Origin: Laccaria trichodermophora
Taxonomy: Eukaryota; Basidiomycota; Agaricomycetes; Agaricales; Hydnangiaceae
Direction: 5' to 3'
Length of the DNA: 64,000 nucleotides
Assembly: GCA_018417955.1 (NCBI GenBank)
Contig: JACTVC010000022.1
Location: 124,001-188,000 of the forward strand
Below, piece by piece: positions 37,370 through 50,400 of the stretch. The translations under genes were made by a program, and so were the position numbers. The notes under the pieces are model-generated. The model worked only from the letters and a program-made list of their open reading frames with translations. It was not told the DNA's origin and searched no databases. How positions within the stretch are numbered: the first letter of the stretch is position 1; each line of letters begins with the position of its first letter.

Positions 37370-39591
37370 TTCAGGTGACCTAGAATAGTTGGATCGTATG
37401 GAATGTGACAAAACATCCCGTATGTATGTGGCTTTTTCAGATGCGCGTACGCACGGACTGGTCTAGGTAAAAGGATATCGCTCCATCCGAAACCGCTTGA
37501 TTACTGCATTGAGTGAAATTAGGCGGGTGTCAAGCGTAATAGAGGCCTGCTTACACATGGCCTTCAGGCCTTTTCAAGGAGATCGCTCAGGAGAGGCGAC
37601 CTGCTGACGTGACTAAAAAGCCAATCGCTTGCGCTAAAGCCTCCAACGAGAACAACATGCTGTATAGAGATTCCCCGTCACTACACGGAGACACCATTGT
37701 AATTCGGATTCACCCACAGTTACATTTCGTTGAGCCGACTTTCGAACATCCAAAATCGCACTGATGATACAGTCAATGGAGGGCTCAAAAAATTTAGACA
37801 CGACTGAGCTAAAAATCTTCTCAGTTACAGTTTAAAGATTCAAGGACGCGAATATTCACCCTGGAATAAACAGTTGTGGCAACGGGAGGCCGGGATTAAC
37901 GTTTCTTGTATCGCCGAATTTCACAAGCTGCCTCTCAGCCGGGTCCCGAAATCGGAGTTTAGTAGATTTGTCGAAACAGCGAACAATGTGATCAAGGTCA
38001 TTGATGAAGTTGGAATCAGCAATGTATTCTGGTAATTTATGAGAAAGGTTTATAGACGGTGTCAGGTGAGAGAAGTACCAGTCAGAAAGCTTCGTGCACG
38101 CATGGTGACGAAAACCGAGCCCTGGAAATGACCTGAAAAAGTTTTAGCGACGGAAGGGAAGTAAACTTTGGTTTTTACACTGCGGCGTTGCAATTTCCTC
38201 GAAAGCCTTGTGATTTTCCGAACGCGAAAAAGTGCTCAAGTCTATCGTCCCTGCACCTGCATCAACGACAACAACACCATCTCCCTCCTAAAACCAAACT
38301 TTAGACCGGAAATTGTAATCAAAATGCCTACTCACCTGAAAGGGGTCTTCAGGAAGGCCATTTTGCATCGAAAAATGCAAACTCGCTTCTCCTTCAGCTA
38401 CAAATGACACTCTCGCACGTCCCGAAGGGGTATCGGGGATAATTCCAGCCAGGATTGCGGCCTCTGTGATTTGCTTTTGTTGGGTCACGTCCCAGCCATT
38501 TGGATGAGGCAGAATGATATCGATGTCATCCTTGACGGCCAACCACAATTCCCGACCATTGGCATGGGTATCTTGAATATATCGGGAAGCAGAAGTAAAA
38601 AGGTACTTGTAAAAGTCCGCGAAAACCTCGACAACTGATTTGTTTAGAGGTGAGGGGGGAGTTCTATTGCATGTTCCTGAGGATGGAGGTGGAGCTTGAA
38701 CCTGTGAGAATCATAAATTCCGTACGTTGTGATAAAGTTGGAAACTGACCATTCGCATTTCGTCCACATCTCATACTCTGCTCTCTCATATATAACTTCG
38801 TGTAGCGTCTCGGCTCCTACAGCGCGTACCTTTCCCTCTTGATCGTAGTAAAGAACGGAAGGAATTTTTGACCCGCCACTGATCGAATCGTAACCAGGAT
38901 ATCTGCGCAAGATGAGTAATATGAACTCGCAGAACGTAGAGAATGCACGTCACCTTGTCACACTCTGGATTACTGGCACTACACCTGGATCGAGGATACT
39001 ATATCGTTTAATGGGTAAGTTATACAGCGTTGGACCACCTTCCGACGTACCTATAAGAGACGCAACTGAACGTTGTGCCAACGTCGATAGCCATGACGAG
39101 TTTACGACGGGTCCCACGATAAGCGAAATTGGACTGGACAGTGTGAGGTATCAACGGAGCTTGTTCCACCAGAGCATTACTCGACAAATCCTTCCCGTCC
39201 TCAAAAAGTCGTCCTTTGAGCACATTAAGTTGGATCGAAAGCTTCTTGTTTTCCTCCTCGAGTCTCTTGTTCTCTTTGTGCAGATCCGGGATAACATCTT
39301 CTTTCAAATCACGGAGTTGTTGATTGAGCGATATCATTTCGGTCATCAAACACTCGACAAATATTTGGCGTCCTTCAAGGTCTTGTTCTGAGGTTCTGAG
39401 TCGATCGAATATGCTGAGGAGTTCCTCGGCGAGAGAAATAATGTTTGAACATGCTGGGTATTTTTGAGCGTCTACAACTGTTCGAAAGAGACGATGGTCA
39501 AAGTTGGGGGTTGTGAGACCTTGCCAGTGAGACCAACGCAGGAGGTAAGATCTCACAAGATTTACGAATGTCATTTCCTTCCGGTTCCATG
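37370..39591 (-). pseudogene. Hsp70-12-like gene copy 3, degraded
   Basis: Minus strand. It starts MEPEGNDIRKS at the conserved place, keeps the coiled coil (EEENKKLSIQLNVLKGR), MAIDVGTTFSCVSY and KIPSVLYYDQ. A one-base deletion in the codon run for ELPPLPLNKS then stops the frame (PPHL-stop). Readable sequence continues (WDVTQQKQITEAAILAGIIP, VAEGEASLHF). Near 37440 RTRI is followed by TGA, and homology ends at about 37370, so the last 100 or so residues are missing. The fragment of DUF7330 at 40395-40439 lies upstream on the same strand, as in copy 1. Confidence 0.75.
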
Positions 39592-40179
39592 GGGTATGAA
39601 ATACTTCAATTCAGTGATTCGTTTTGCTTTGCTCTAACGCGGAACGATGAAGAAAGGAGTTCTGGATGTCGAGACGTTGATGTTCGCTTTTGGCAAGGTT
39701 TGCTGCTTGTTTGTTGCTTGTTTGCCGCAATCCTTGAGAATTTGGCGTTGCTTGGCAACAACACCTTCTGTCAATGGACCTCATTCTCCAAAGCCCAGAG
39801 AGGCTCTTGTTCTCTACTACCACACCACACACAGACGCCCGACGTGAACGTTGGTACCGAGTTTTCGCTGTATTGTGGCTACGGTGGGGTTATTTTTGAA
39901 GTCACTACTATTCTCTAAGACCAGACCAAGTCATGCACGTCAACGCTCAAAGAGCGCATATATGCACCTGACCCGATTTACGGCTTCTCATCACTCCCAC
40001 AAGCTTTTCAACAGGACACGCCGTGACGTTCTCAGGTTTCTTTGTTTTTTTGACATCGTTCAAGAAGAAATCACTGAACAGTTGCCAGTGTTGTCGACGA
40101 TTGGTCGACGACGACGCATATATGCGTTCAAATTCGTCGAAGTTCACTTGATGCTCCAGTTGTTTTCGCGTTTTCAAAT

Positions 40180-40393
40180 CTCACAAGATCGTGGATTGAA
40201 ATCAAACACCCGTTAGGATGGCGTTCTCCAAGTTCGTTGTATTTAGCAAGTTCAAACAACGTTCTTTAGCGAAGGAATAATAAACGCATATTTATGCGTG
40301 ATAACCAAGGTATTACAACGATCTATATAAACGATTGTGGATTAACAACAGATTAAAGTTCTCAGAGCAGCCAAGGCCAGCACAAAAAAGGAA
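40180..40393 (+). repeat. Dispersed 215-bp repeat, copy 1, A-rich 3' end
   Basis: Matches 52285-52497. Shared landmarks are GGATGGCGTTCTCCAAGTTC, TAACCAAGGTATTACAA, GATCTATATAA and GAGCAGCCAAG, ending in an A-run. It interrupts the third DUF7330 copy exactly after CACTCTTCC (read on the minus strand). It could be a short retroposon or solo LTR; ends are not fixed. Confidence 0.5.
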
Positions 40394-40394
40394 G

Positions 40395-40510
40395 AGTGAC
40401 TGCTACTACGTCATCGCTAGCGAGCAGCTTGGATTCCATTTGTGACTACACAATGTTCGAGCTGAGTACGCTGGACGAACGTGAACGCATCTTGCAAGGC
40501 ACGTTGTCAC
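40395..40510 (-). pseudogene. DUF7330 copy 3: promoter and first codons only
   Basis: Read on the minus strand, the promoter block is followed by ATGGAATCCAAGCTGCTCGC and about 15 codons (MESKLLASDDVVAVT). It then ends at the junction with the dispersed repeat. It confirms that the ATG lost in copy 1 was ancestral. Confidence 0.6.
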
Positions 40511-40519
40511 AGTCTATGC

Positions 40520-43480
40520 GTCAAGCCGGACCCACTGACATTTTTCGCGTATGCCACACCATGTATTTCGCGTATTCAACAATTTGTAGATATATATGAT
40601 TCCTCCCCCGCATCGCGCTTGTCTTCCAAACCCTCGCTTTCCAAAACTCTCCTTCAATGCCTCCAACGACGAACCTCGCATCGCCCTCAACGGTGAACAT
40701 AGTTCTCGGGGCGCGTCGTCGCTGATAAGAGGTGTTAGTCGTCCCCACGCAAAGGGGGGGGGGGCCTTCAGTTCCCCCTTGATGACGTCGGTACAAGGCT
40801 GGAGTTGGGATGGGCTTTCGGTCCAAGCTGAGTGAGGTTAGATGTGGGTGGGGAGGAAACACAAACACGCGAGCAAGGGACTTGCCTTAGTAGCCCTTGT
40901 TCTTCCGTATCGTCCGCTTCACCAGGCTCGTTTCTAATCCCCCCTGATGCACCTTTGCTTCCCTAAAACCCTCCTCAAACGACGAGCCTCTGAATTGCGG
41001 GTCGCGTTCAATGGTGAACATGGTTTCGCATCGCCGTTTACGCAGGGGCATGGGTCGTCCCTGTTTCGAGCTCCCTACTTTGCTGGCGCGATAAACAAAG
41101 CGGGGAGATGTCTTGACGATGTCGGGTGTGCACGTCGACGGTACGTTGTGCTCGCTGTCTTGATCTGGTGGAGCCGAATAGCTACAAACCAGGTAAGTGG
41201 TCAACGTTTAATCAGGAGATGCGGCGTTACTTACACGGGCATATGTGCACTCGGTTTCAGAGGTATGTTTCACGGGCACTCAGCGGGATGGCCTGGGGAG
41301 ATGTAGTACATGACGTTCGGGACAAGAGGAGAAAGAGAATACACGTACCATACATACCACACCTCTCTACACCGCGTGCTCGACTATCCAGTCCCATTCC
41401 CTCAGCCATCGAGTCGTTCTAGACGTGTCATGTTGTCGACCTAACTGGTGTGAATTCACGGTAAGCATTCGCGAAACGTCTCAATCCACGTCAATTACCT
41501 ACCAGTCTAAGTCCTGGACGTCTGAAGCAGACGTCACGTCCATCGTATGTATGCTGAGGGCTTCGTGTACGGGAATCCCAGTCGAATGGGCGACGATGTT
41601 GGCGGCGGCGGCTAGGTGGTGGTCAAAGGTAAGTCACCATCGTCACACGTTACACTGTGCTCACCGATTCCCACAGCCACAACGCCCATTACTTAGTCCT
41701 TCAGCCACAATTCAGGTCAGTTACTCTTATCGGGATTCGTGTACGAAGACTTACGTTTTGTAGGCATTCACGCCCTCGTAAACGACGTCGACGCTATAAG
41801 ACACAGGTAACTGAATATGTCAAACGCAGAAAGACGTTGACGAACCTATTTAGAGTCATCGAGAGCCGAGAACGATCGTTACGCGGGAGACGCGACAGAT
41901 GAGCCTGATACAAGCATTCAGGTAAGTAAACATCGCATACTCGAGGTAAAGTGAACGAAACTGACGTACCTTTTGCAGAACCAACATATATACGACCTTT
42001 CCACTTCGCAACGCGTACTCCGCCCATCCAAGCTGTCCGTCACGATTCGATGGTGCACGTCGCGTACAAGGGGCGGACACGTTGACGAAGGGGAATCTGA
42101 GGGGTACAAAGGTAAGGAGGGGGTGCAGGACTCGCGTTGATCAAAAAAACTTACCGTTCTCGTCAGTGCCGTCACAACCAACCTGCGGGAAAGGGATAAG
42201 TCAAGGTAAGACGACGCTGTTTATGAAAAAACCAAAGTTGACGTACCTCGCTCCCGTCCAGCGTTCCGTTACGTCTCGCATTGAGAGGAGGGCCTACAAA
42301 ATCTATACGCGACGTCAACTCAACGACTATGGACGACGAGCAAATGACTTACCAACGAATGACGACAACTATTACGAGGTCGACGAGCGAGAGGGGAGTG
42401 GATGTTGACGACGGAAGGGGAGGAGAGGGTAAGTAAGTGGGCACTGATGAGGGCTCGGACCGTAGGAACCGGGGGCGGAGGAAATGATTATTGCGTAAGT
42501 TCTCACATTTCTCCACTTCTTTGGGTTTCTTTAATTCACTCCGGCCTCGTTTGATTTACTTTGTCATCAGGTGTCACTCGACGTACATCCAATTCATTTG
42601 TGAAAGAAAGACCGACTAACATACACAGACAGAGATATTCATTATGCGGGAATCGCTCCCGTTCACGAAAGGCGCAGAACGCTACAAGAAAATACAAGCC
42701 AAGTCATTCTGAATCAACATACGTACATTCATCAGACCCTTGATGAATTATTTTCTGACAGTTGCACTTTCAGAACGCCGTTTTTCAATACAGAATCGGA
42801 AGAGGAGATGGAGGACACGTCTTGCGGCCTTCTACAGTGCTCGACTGTGCTTGTTTACTGTTTTGAAAAGCGTTGAATACATTCAGAATTAGATATCCGA
42901 GTTACACTCGGACGATAATGATGCAGAAGTAAGAGGGCGGTTCGGACTACTGGTACGTTGCACGCTGCACGCTGGTATCGTATCTTCCGCTGGCAAAAGT
43001 TTTGCAAATTCAGGTAAAGACTTGGCAGGGTTTCGAACAGAACCCTGACGCGTAGCACTGTCAGCTCTACGAGGTTGTCTCAGGTGAGATGGTGAAATCA
43101 GATTCGGGGGAGGAGGAGATCATCCTCCTCACTTTGAATGTTCTCGCTCCACTGGGTTTCTACGTTGTTATGAAGCCTCTACAGTACCTAGGTATACACT
43201 TCCGAGTCGTAGCTTGTTAATAAACATACCCTACGGATGGAGGAAGGCAAATAATCATATAAAATGCAAGGGACTTGACTGGGCGCGGCAATTCCGCGCT
43301 CGCATCTTCCGCTGGCGAAAGTTCTGGAGGCTCAGGCACAAGGCTGGCAGGGTTCCAAAGAAGATCCTGATGCATAGGAGTATCCATTTTGAGAACGTGT
43401 TTCACGCGTAATGAAGAAATCAGAATGGGGGGAGGAGGAGATCATCCTTTACACAATTAATACCAATACGTCCACGCACT
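40520..43480. other. Repeat-rich region without a clear gene
   Basis: Two diverged copies of a 250-bp block (about 40590-40800 and 40925-41100, sharing CCTCGCATCGCC..TCAA(C/T)GGTGAACAT). An uninterrupted run of 11 G lies near 40758. At 41190-43015 splice-donor-like GTAAG/GTAAA motifs recur about every 100-200 bp. No protein family seen. Confidence 0.4.
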
Positions 43481-43745
43481 CGTTCATTGCTGGAATATGT
43501 CCAATACATTTATGATTATGCATATGAATTGCAGATTGTACACTACGAATGGGGAAGGTAGAGAATTATATGGAACGCAGGGGATGATGGGCACAGCGCG
43601 CCCAGTTTACATCTTCTGCTGGCGAAAGTGCTGGAGATTCAGGTACAGGGTTTACAGGGTTCCGAAAAAGAACCCGATGCATATAAATGTTAATTTTATG
43701 GATGCGTTCCAAGCGCGATGTATAATCGGGAAAGGAGGAAGCCGT
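42955..43745 (+). repeat. Three diverged tandem repeats of about 320 bp
   Basis: The block around CATCTTCCGCTGGCGAAAGT, TTCAGGTACAGG/TCAGGCACAAGG, GGCAGGGTTCC and GGGGGAGGAGGAGATCATCC occurs near 42970-43140, 43300-43450 and 43605-43745. Units 2 and 3 both encode (R/C)WRKFWRLRHKAGRVPKK-like peptides in open frames of 65 and 95 codons. Unit 1 has an in-frame stop. Confidence 0.55.
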
Positions 43746-44199
43746 GTCTATTCTTTTTCAATCCTTTCAGAATCATTTGTATGACCATCCTCCTGGACTT
43801 TTGAGTTATATTGCAAATGACTATGTAAAACATAAGGGTACAGAAGTAGTACAAAGGGAAAGCAGAGGAAACAAAATGGGATCAGAGCTGTGTTTGTAGT
43901 GCACATCCCTTCCCCAATCTCGACGAGGACACTGCAGACATGGTGATGAGGTATCCTCAGGTTTCCACTCGTACAAGCGTCCCGGTCTGCATGCGCTAAA
44001 TCTTTAGATGTCAAGAGATAAATATTGGGTTTGACGGGCAAGAATGTATACACCATGTGGCGACAGCTGACGACTTATCTCCCAAGAAGTTTCACACTCT
44101 CAAGTTCTGGGGTTCTGAGGTTTGAACTAAGCTTGTATTGCCTAGGTTCAGGCTACTGAATACAAGTGAGTAGTACTCTTTATAGAATGAGTACATTAC

Positions 44200-44275
44200 T
44201 GCAGGCTATGGACTATGAACTGCAAACTACAGACTGAGAACTGTGAATTATAGACTATGGACTGTGGACTGCAAT
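44200..44275. repeat. Degenerate short tandem repeat
   Basis: About seven imperfect units of a 10-12-nt phrase related to GACTATGAACTGCA lie just downstream of the CHAT gene. Confidence 0.4.
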
Positions 44276-44464
44276 ATCAAAGAAAGGAATGAGTCATGGG
44301 ATGCATATCTAGAACTGTCCAGTATGGTCTAGACTACAACTTAGGAATGTGTAAGTGTCTGCATGTGTTTATATCTAAAAAGAGATTTTGTAACAGAGGG
44401 TATCCTTAGAAAAAGGGAAAAAATTATATCTCAAATGAAGCCAAAATGTACAGTACAGACCATA

Positions 44465-47400
44465 TTATTTGCCCATATGGATAAAGGGAACCCAACGCTG
44501 GAATGACACACTCTGAGAACGAAGTTTCTTGACTGCAAGGTGAAGGGCTAGGGCAGACTTTGTCACATCAGGCTTAAGAGCTGGTCTTCCATCAGAACTG
44601 CCAAAGAAAAGTTCTTCATAGAATTTGTCTGCAATAATAGGTCCATCTTGATCCATCATTTTCCTAGATTAACACTTTCAGAAAAACTTGAGGAAACAAT
44701 GCTAATAACAACCTACCACATAGTAGCAATGACTCGCTGAAATCCAGAAAAGATCAAGCTTGCACCTATACTCATTGCCTCATCTGGTAGATTTTTATCA
44801 CCCATGGCAGTCTCGCAAGCACAGAGAAAGGCAAGTGATCCATTTGGCATCTTTTCTTTCATAATTCTTGAAATTCGGAGTAGCCCATCATCGAGCTTGA
44901 GCCCACTATCAAGTGGCTTCCATGGATCCTGACTTCCATGGCACGCAAAGTGAACGATAGACACATTTGAAAGATGAGAGGCAACAGCTTCAACTCCAGC
45001 AGGTGCTTCTGGAATTCCTAATTCAATGAGAGCTTTGCAAGATACATGTTTCCGAATGTTTGCTAGCTCCCTTTTTGTAGAAGGCAGCCCCTTAGATTGG
45101 ATCACAACCATCATTTGGAGTGATTGAGTGGTGGGAGCTGAATCTAAAGCCAGAAGTGCCCCTATGGTTGGAGTGTATGAGGAAATGAAGTAATCTGGGG
45201 CACAATCAATAGCTAGTGCATCATCATAGCAGCCTGCAGCATGAATTGGAAGGAAGGTGAAATGACCAGTTGGGCACCATTGCAGGACAGCCATTTCATC
45301 TGATTTCTACAATATTCTATAAGCAGGTTGATCATTCACAGAAATATAATGACTGACCTTAATATTGAGAAGATTAATGACTGGCTTCACCAATTCATCC
45401 CACAGCACCCTCAAAACAAATTTGAACATGCCATCTGAAGATCTAATTTGAGTATTGCTGTTAACCCTTCCTGCTCGCTCTTCTCCCAAAAGCCCTATTA
45501 TTATGTCTTGGCTTTGATCAATGAGTGACCGTATTGGTGACTGAGAGGCAGCTATCCGAATGATATGAGCAAGTTTCTTCAACTTAGGAGTGCCTAAGTT
45601 TGGAAGAGGGATATGATGAATATTTGTTGATGTCATGATGAGGCAATGGCTTTCATCATCATTGGCAATGAGAATGACAACTGGATGTTCTGATGCAGCA
45701 GCTTTCAGTGATGATAAATGGGATGGGCATAGAAAGTCCTCAAATCCACTCAATTTTCTAACTTCCTGAATAGATTGAGCCCATTCTTCATAAAGGCGAT
45801 TGAGTCGGGCTGCTTCCTGGTCTATAAATAACTTCTTCCTGTTATCCAAAACCTCAGAAAAAACATCACGATAAGATCCAATTTCCAGCTGAGTTGCAAT
45901 TTCTTGTAGCTTATCTGCCAATTCTGGTGCAATCTTGTAGAGTTGATCAAAGGGCGAGCGGAGAGATAAGGCCTGTGACCAGAAGATACTTCGTCCTGCT
46001 TCCAGAAGTTCTATGGCTTTGTCTAAATGTCCAGAGAGAATAGCACATCTAGCTGCATTCCGAGCTAAGCCATCACTGCCTGCAGTCATGGACCTCTGTC
46101 GTGATGCTACATCCAAGCTCAGAGCAGCCACCTGTGGTAAAGCCTGTATGGAAGCTTCATAAGCATCAATGGCAGAGCTATGTTTGTTTCTATCTGCACA
46201 ATCTATCCAGCTCCTTGCAATGTGGAGGCGATTAGATGGAGATTGGAAGGAGTATTGGGTAGCACTGCAGAATAGAGCCATCACTTCATCAAGATCACTT
46301 TGCTGACCTTCTTGCTCATATTGAGTCAACAGTGTATTTGCAAGATAGTGGAGTGAGATGGATCGATCAGGATGGGGTGGAAGTCGGAGCTCAAGAGTTT
46401 GCCTAAGCAGAGAAATGGCTTCATCAAGATCACTTTGCTGATGTCCCTGCCTAAATTGGGCCAACAATGCAGAAGCAAGAGTAGTGAGTGAGCTGGATCG
46501 ATCAGGATGAGATGGAAGTCGGAGCTTGAGAGCTTGCCTGAGCAGAGAAATGGCTTCCTGGAGATCACTTTGCTGACCTTCTTGCTCAAATTGGGTCAAT
46601 AGTGCATTTGCAAGATTGGTGAGTGAGCCAGATTGATGGGGATGGGGTGGATGGGGTGGAAGTCGGAGCTCAAGAGCTTGCCTGTGCAGAGAAATAGCTT
46701 CATTGAGATCACTTTGCTGACCTCCTTGCTCAAATTGGGTCAACAATGCAGAAGCCAGATTGTTGAGTGAGCTGGATCGATCAGGATGGGGTGGAAGTCG
46801 GAGCTCAAGGGCTTGCCTGTACAGAGAAATGGTTTCATTCAGATCACTTTGCTGACCTCCTTGCCAAAATCGGATTGAAAGTGCAGTTGCAAGATTGTTG
46901 AGCACAATGGATTGATCAGGATGGGGTGGAGAGTGAAGCTCAAGAGCTTGTCTGTGCAAAGAAATAGCTTCATCAATATCACTTTGCTGACCTTTTTGCC
47001 CAAATCGAGTCAACAATGCAGAAGCAAGATTGTTGAGTGAGCTGGATCGATCAGGATGGTGTGGAAGGAAGAGCTCAAGGGCTTGCTTGTGCAGAGAAAT
47101 ACCCTCTTCAAGATCACTTTGCTGACCTTCTTGCTCAAATCGGATCAATAATGCAGAGGCAAGATTGTTGAGTGAGCTGGATTGATCAGGATGGGGTGGA
47201 GGTTGGAGCTTGAGAGCTTGCCTGTGCAGAGAAATGGCTTCCTCAAGATCACTTTGCAGACCTCCTTGCCCAAATCGAGTCAACAATGTTTTTGCAAGAT
47301 TGCTGAGTGAGCTGGATTGATTGGGATGGGGTGGAAGTCGGAGCTCAAGAGCTTGCCTGTGCAGAGAAATAGCTTCATCAAGATCACTTTTCTGACCTCC

Positions 47401-50400
47401 ATGCTGAAATTGGGTCCACAGTGTAGAAGCGAGATTGTCAAGCAAGCCAGATCGATTGTGATGAGGTGGAAGTTGGAGATTAAGAGCTTGCCTGTACAGA
47501 GAAATGGCTTCATTGAGATCACTTTGCTGACCTCCTTGCTCAAATTGGGTTGACAGTGCATTTGCGAGATTGTTGAGTGAGATGGATCGATCAGGATGGG
47601 GTGTAAGTTGGAGCCTAAGAGCTTGCCTATACAGAGAAATGGCTTCATTAAGATCACTTTGCTGACCTCCTTGCTTAAATTGGGTCAACAATGCAGAAGC
47701 AAGATCATTGAGTGAGCCAGATCGATCAGGATGGGGTGGAGGTTGGAGTTCAAGAGCTTGCCTGCACAGAGAAATGGCTTCATCAAGATCACTTTGCTGA
47801 CCTTGTTGCCCAAATCGAGTCAATAGTGCATCCCCAAGATTGTTGAGTGAGCCAGAATGATTGGGATGGTATGGAAGGGAGAGCTCAAGAGCTTGTCTGT
47901 GCAGAGAAATGGCTTCTTCAAGATCACTTTGCTGGCCTCCTTGCTTGAATTGGGTCAACAGTGCCTTAGCAAGATTGTTGAGTGAGCCAGATTGCTCAGG
48001 ATGGGGTGGAAGTTCGAACTCAAGAGTTTGCCTGTATAGAGAAATGGCTTCATCAAGATCTCTTTGCTGACCTCCTTGCCCAAATCGTGTCAACAATGCA
48101 TTTGCAAGATTGTTGAGTGAGCCAGATCGATTGGGATGGGGTGGAAGATGGAGCTTGAGGGCTTGCCTATGCAGAGAAATGGCTTCATCGAGATCACTTG
48201 GTTGACCTTCTTGCCCAAATCGGGTCAACAGTACACAAGCAAGATTGTTGAGCAAGCCAGAATGATTGGGATGGGGTGGAGGGAAAAGCTCAAGTGCTTG
48301 CCTGTACAGAGAAATGGCTTCATCAAGATCACCTTGCTGACCTCCTTGCCCAAATCGGGTGAACAGTGCAGAAGCAAGGTCAGTGAGCAAGGTGAATCGA
48401 TCAGGATGGGGTGGAAGTCGGAGCTCAAGACCTTGCCAGAATAGAGATATGGCTTCATCAAGATCACTTTGCTGACCTCCTTGCCCAAATCGAGTCAACA
48501 GTGCAGAAGCAAGACTACCAACAACATATGAATAAATTTCACTGTCCTGAGGTAGTTCTGCAATCCCTTCCTTAAAAAGTTCCACTGCAGTATTCAGGTC
48601 AACCATGTTACCAGACATTGAGTGCCGTTTACGAAGTTCAATGGCAAACTGAAGTGAGTCCAGAATACCTATAGAAGTTTCCCTGCCTTTCAGAGCCCAA
48701 TGAAATGCTGTCTGAAGATCAGATAGATTTCCTGTTAGATCAAATCGTGTCGCTAACAGCCCAGACACCTGGAAGTTTATGTTCCGATCTCGCTCCATGC
48801 AACACTTGCTAGCATCTTGCAAACTCAAAATTGCTTCATTCAGGTCAATCAGATCATAGGAATGGTTAAAACGAGCATATAATGCATCAGCCAGAGTGAT
48901 CAATGCCACCAACTGGCTAGTAGACGCAGCTGATAATTGTGCAAGTGCCTGTTGAAGAAGGAAGACAATGGTGTTGAGAACATGAAGGGAAGTTGACTTC
49001 TGGAAGTCTGTCAACAATCCCTTTGCCAGTTCCGATGTGTCTTCTCTGTCCATCTTGTCATCTAGTCGAAGGGTGGTGTTGGTCTAAATCTTCACTAAGC
49101 TAAAATATGTTGTCAAGAATGAAATGTGCTCACTTCAGGACTCATGTCTTGTTCTAAAATCCCACCCTCAGCCATCTCGCTGCGAAGGGTCAAAGATTCC
49201 ATCAAATCATTTCTCTCATTGGTGTACATGAATCTGATTCCCAATGCAGACGCAAGATCCCTCTTGGCAGCACGGTGGAGCAGGTGTGTTGCTGGGCGGC
49301 TATCTGTAACTTGACGGAACAGGGAGACCATGTTGTTTAGCTCTGAAAGTGATAACCCTGCCTTGCATTCTGCCATGAGCAAGACGGCAAGATTGATCAT
49401 TCCAGACACATCATCCTCGCCATCGTTAATAAACTCCTGCAGTATAAATCATTATAATAACAATCTCGGGAAGTGAGAGAATGTAATTTACTTACATTGC
49501 TAGCAATGGTGTTCCTATCAATGTCCGTGGTGCGTCCAGCTGTGCCAATATCCGTGATCTGCTCTTCATTAGCCTATCGCGATGCATTGAACTTTGTAAA
49601 GGACATACTAATAGCTGAGGGCTCCCCTGCGCACTGGCTTCGGTACGGTCACTTTCTCCACCTGGGGTCTGTATAAGGGTTGTTAACGACCACAAAAATA
49701 TTTCCTTGATTCGTGATACGAACGCGAGCTTTCACGGTAAGAGTTTCAGACGTGACGTCGTTCTCGCTATCGTTAATAAACGCCTGCAGCATAGGTCATT
49801 ATAATCACAATCTCAGGAAGTGAACGTCATTTACTTACATCGGTAGTGGTGGTGTTCCCATCGGTGCGTCCAGCTGGGCCGATATCTACAATGGCCTGCT
49901 CTTCGTTAGCCTATCGCAAGGTATTGAACATTCTCAAGGACGTACTAGTAGTTGAGGGTTCGCCTGTGCGCCGGTTTCGGTGCAGTCACTCTCTCCACCG
50001 GGGATCTGTATAAGTACTTATTGTTAACGACCACAAAAGATAATTCCCTGATTCGTAAATTAATACGAACGCGAGCTCCCACAATGTAAGTTTCAAACAC
50101 ATCGTTCTCGCCGTCGTTAACAAACTCCTACAGTATAGGTCATTATAATCACAAACTCGGGAAGGGAGACAACGTCATTTACTTACATCACTAGCGATGG
50201 TGTTCCCATCAATGTCTGCGGTGTGTCCAGCTGGGCCGATATCTACAGTGACCTGCTCTTCGTTAGCCTATCGCGATGTATTGAACGTTCTCAAGGACGT
50301 ACTAGTTGTTGATTGCTCTCCGGAGCACTGACTTCGGTACGGTCACTTTCTCCACCCAAGGTCTGTATAAGTATCGTTAACGACCACCAAAAGACATCTC

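Noticed and set aside
46326..48488. Open frames of 62-125 codons on both strands across the TPR array
   Set aside because: Shadows of the repeated CHAT coding sequence in other frames.
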